Assembly (NCBI RefSeq): GCF_025685565.1
Contig: NZ_JAGSYE010000001.1
Coordinates: 2,346,827-2,400,052, forward strand
Reading direction: 5' to 3'
DNA length: 53,226 nucleotides
Source: Granulicella aggregans
GTDB taxonomy: Bacteria; Acidobacteriota; Terriglobia; Terriglobales; Acidobacteriaceae
In this document: one piece after another, positions 52,866 to 53,226 of the stretch
How positions within the stretch are numbered: the stretch's first letter is position 1
Layout of the letters: each line of letters begins with the position of its first letter
The notes under the pieces: generated by a model
The model's input: the letters and a program-made list of their open reading frames with translations, nothing else
Databases searched by the model: none
Told to the model about the DNA's origin: nothing
Position numbers and translations under genes: made by a program

Positions 52866-53226
52866 TCATCTCGCACCGCAAGCACTGAAGAGCGCAAAGC
52901 TTGAATTGACGTGACTGCGGGTCCGCTCTGATCTTAGGTTTGCCGCCGCAAGATATTGCATTGTGGTCGCCAGGTCTGAATGACCGAGCCAGAGGCGAAA
53001 AGTCGAGGTTGGGACGCCCGCTTCGTTGTGAAGCGTGGCGAATGTCTTCCGAAACTTATGCAACCCCCACTCCCCGCAAACCGCTTTCGTGGCGCAGCTA
53101 TGCCCTGTCTTATTGACGCACTCCCCGCAGTTCAGACCGGCGCGAAACGCCAGAGTTTTAAGAGATCGAAGGAAGTGACCATTGGGCTTTCCGGTTGGCC
53201 CAGGGAAGACCAGCATCGACGTGCTC
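52866..53226 (-). CDS. Tyrosine recombinase, C-terminal catalytic part (runs off the window)
   Basis: The frame is open to the right edge of the window, so only the last ~119 residues are visible. They hold the catalytic end of a tyrosine recombinase: GLHKFRKTFATLHNEAGVPT with the HxxR box, RLWLGHSDLATTMQYL with the GH box and the Tyr nucleophile. A Cys-rich insertion (NCGECVNKTGHSCATKAVCG) just before the HxxR box resembles a zinc knuckle known from some integrases. This third recombinase, unlike the two others in the window, shows no break in the visible part. Confidence 0.88.
   Translation of the reverse strand, partial: STSMLVFPGPTGKPNGHFLRSLKTLAFRAGLNCGECVNKTGHSCATKAVCGEWGLHKFRKTFATLHNEAGVPTSTFRLWLGHSDLATTMQYLAAANLRSERTRSHVNSSFALFSACGAR

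Noticed and set aside
1..53226. CRISPR array, tRNA or rRNA
   Set aside because: No regularly spaced repeats, cloverleaf with T-loop sequence, or conserved rRNA segments were noticed on reading; a dedicated scan was not possible.

Overview
The window looks like part of an acidobacterial chromosome (Terriglobia type, near Granulicella, Terriglobus or Edaphobacter). This is inferred from moderately high GC, two large helix-turn-helix or winged-helix plus TPR regulators of a kind common in that phylum, a WD40-like regulator remnant, an ABC permease fused to an M1 peptidase, and a porin-cytochrome pair. No rRNA, tRNA or CRISPR array was recognised.

Layout. 0-0.7 kb: a 171-bp exact copy of part of a VIT-type iron transporter gene found again at 38.4 kb, then a broken VapC toxin gene. 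1.0-6.4 kb: a catabolic operon on the minus strand (HisD/HpsN-type dehydrogenase, tandem SnoaL-like protein, MFS transporter), divergent from a TPR regulator. 6.8-12.8 kb: remnants of two tyrosine recombinases and a WD40-like gene, with an intact two-gene GMC oxidoreductase unit between them. 12.9-16.7 kb: decaheme cytochrome plus MtrB/PioB-type outer-membrane barrel. 16.7-28.1 kb: an eleven-gene minus-strand operon, almost every junction overlapping, for a Hyb-type membrane [NiFe] hydrogenase with its protease and HypABFCDE. 28.4-30.2 kb, divergent from the hydrogenase: a monoheme cytochrome c and a NapC-like multiheme cytochrome. 30.2-38.7 kb: stress and redox genes (DUF1269 protein, SpoIIAA-like protein, thioredoxin, DCC protein, nitroreductase, Crp/Fnr regulator, AdhP-type alcohol dehydrogenase, universal stress protein, broken ferritin-VIT gene). 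38.8-43.1 kb: two unusual repeat proteins (one a broken six-blade propeller-like gene) and two exported small proteins. 43.3-50.7 kb: a winged-helix/TPR regulator and an ABC ATPase with a giant permease-M1 peptidase. 50.9-53.2 kb: a mobile region with an IS3 orfA remnant, two excisionase-like HTH proteins, strong palindromes and a tyrosine recombinase that runs off the window.

The most interesting unit is 12.9-30.2 kb. Side by side it encodes a quinone-linked H2 oxidoreductase, a NapC/CymA-like quinol-cytochrome c oxidoreductase, a small cytochrome c shuttle and a porin-cytochrome conduit. Together these could carry electrons from H2 through quinone and periplasm to an extracellular acceptor, or in reverse from Fe(II) inward. 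The grouping is seen; the electron path is inference. The neighbouring stress genes with a Crp/Fnr regulator suggest a low-oxygen or energy-starvation setting.
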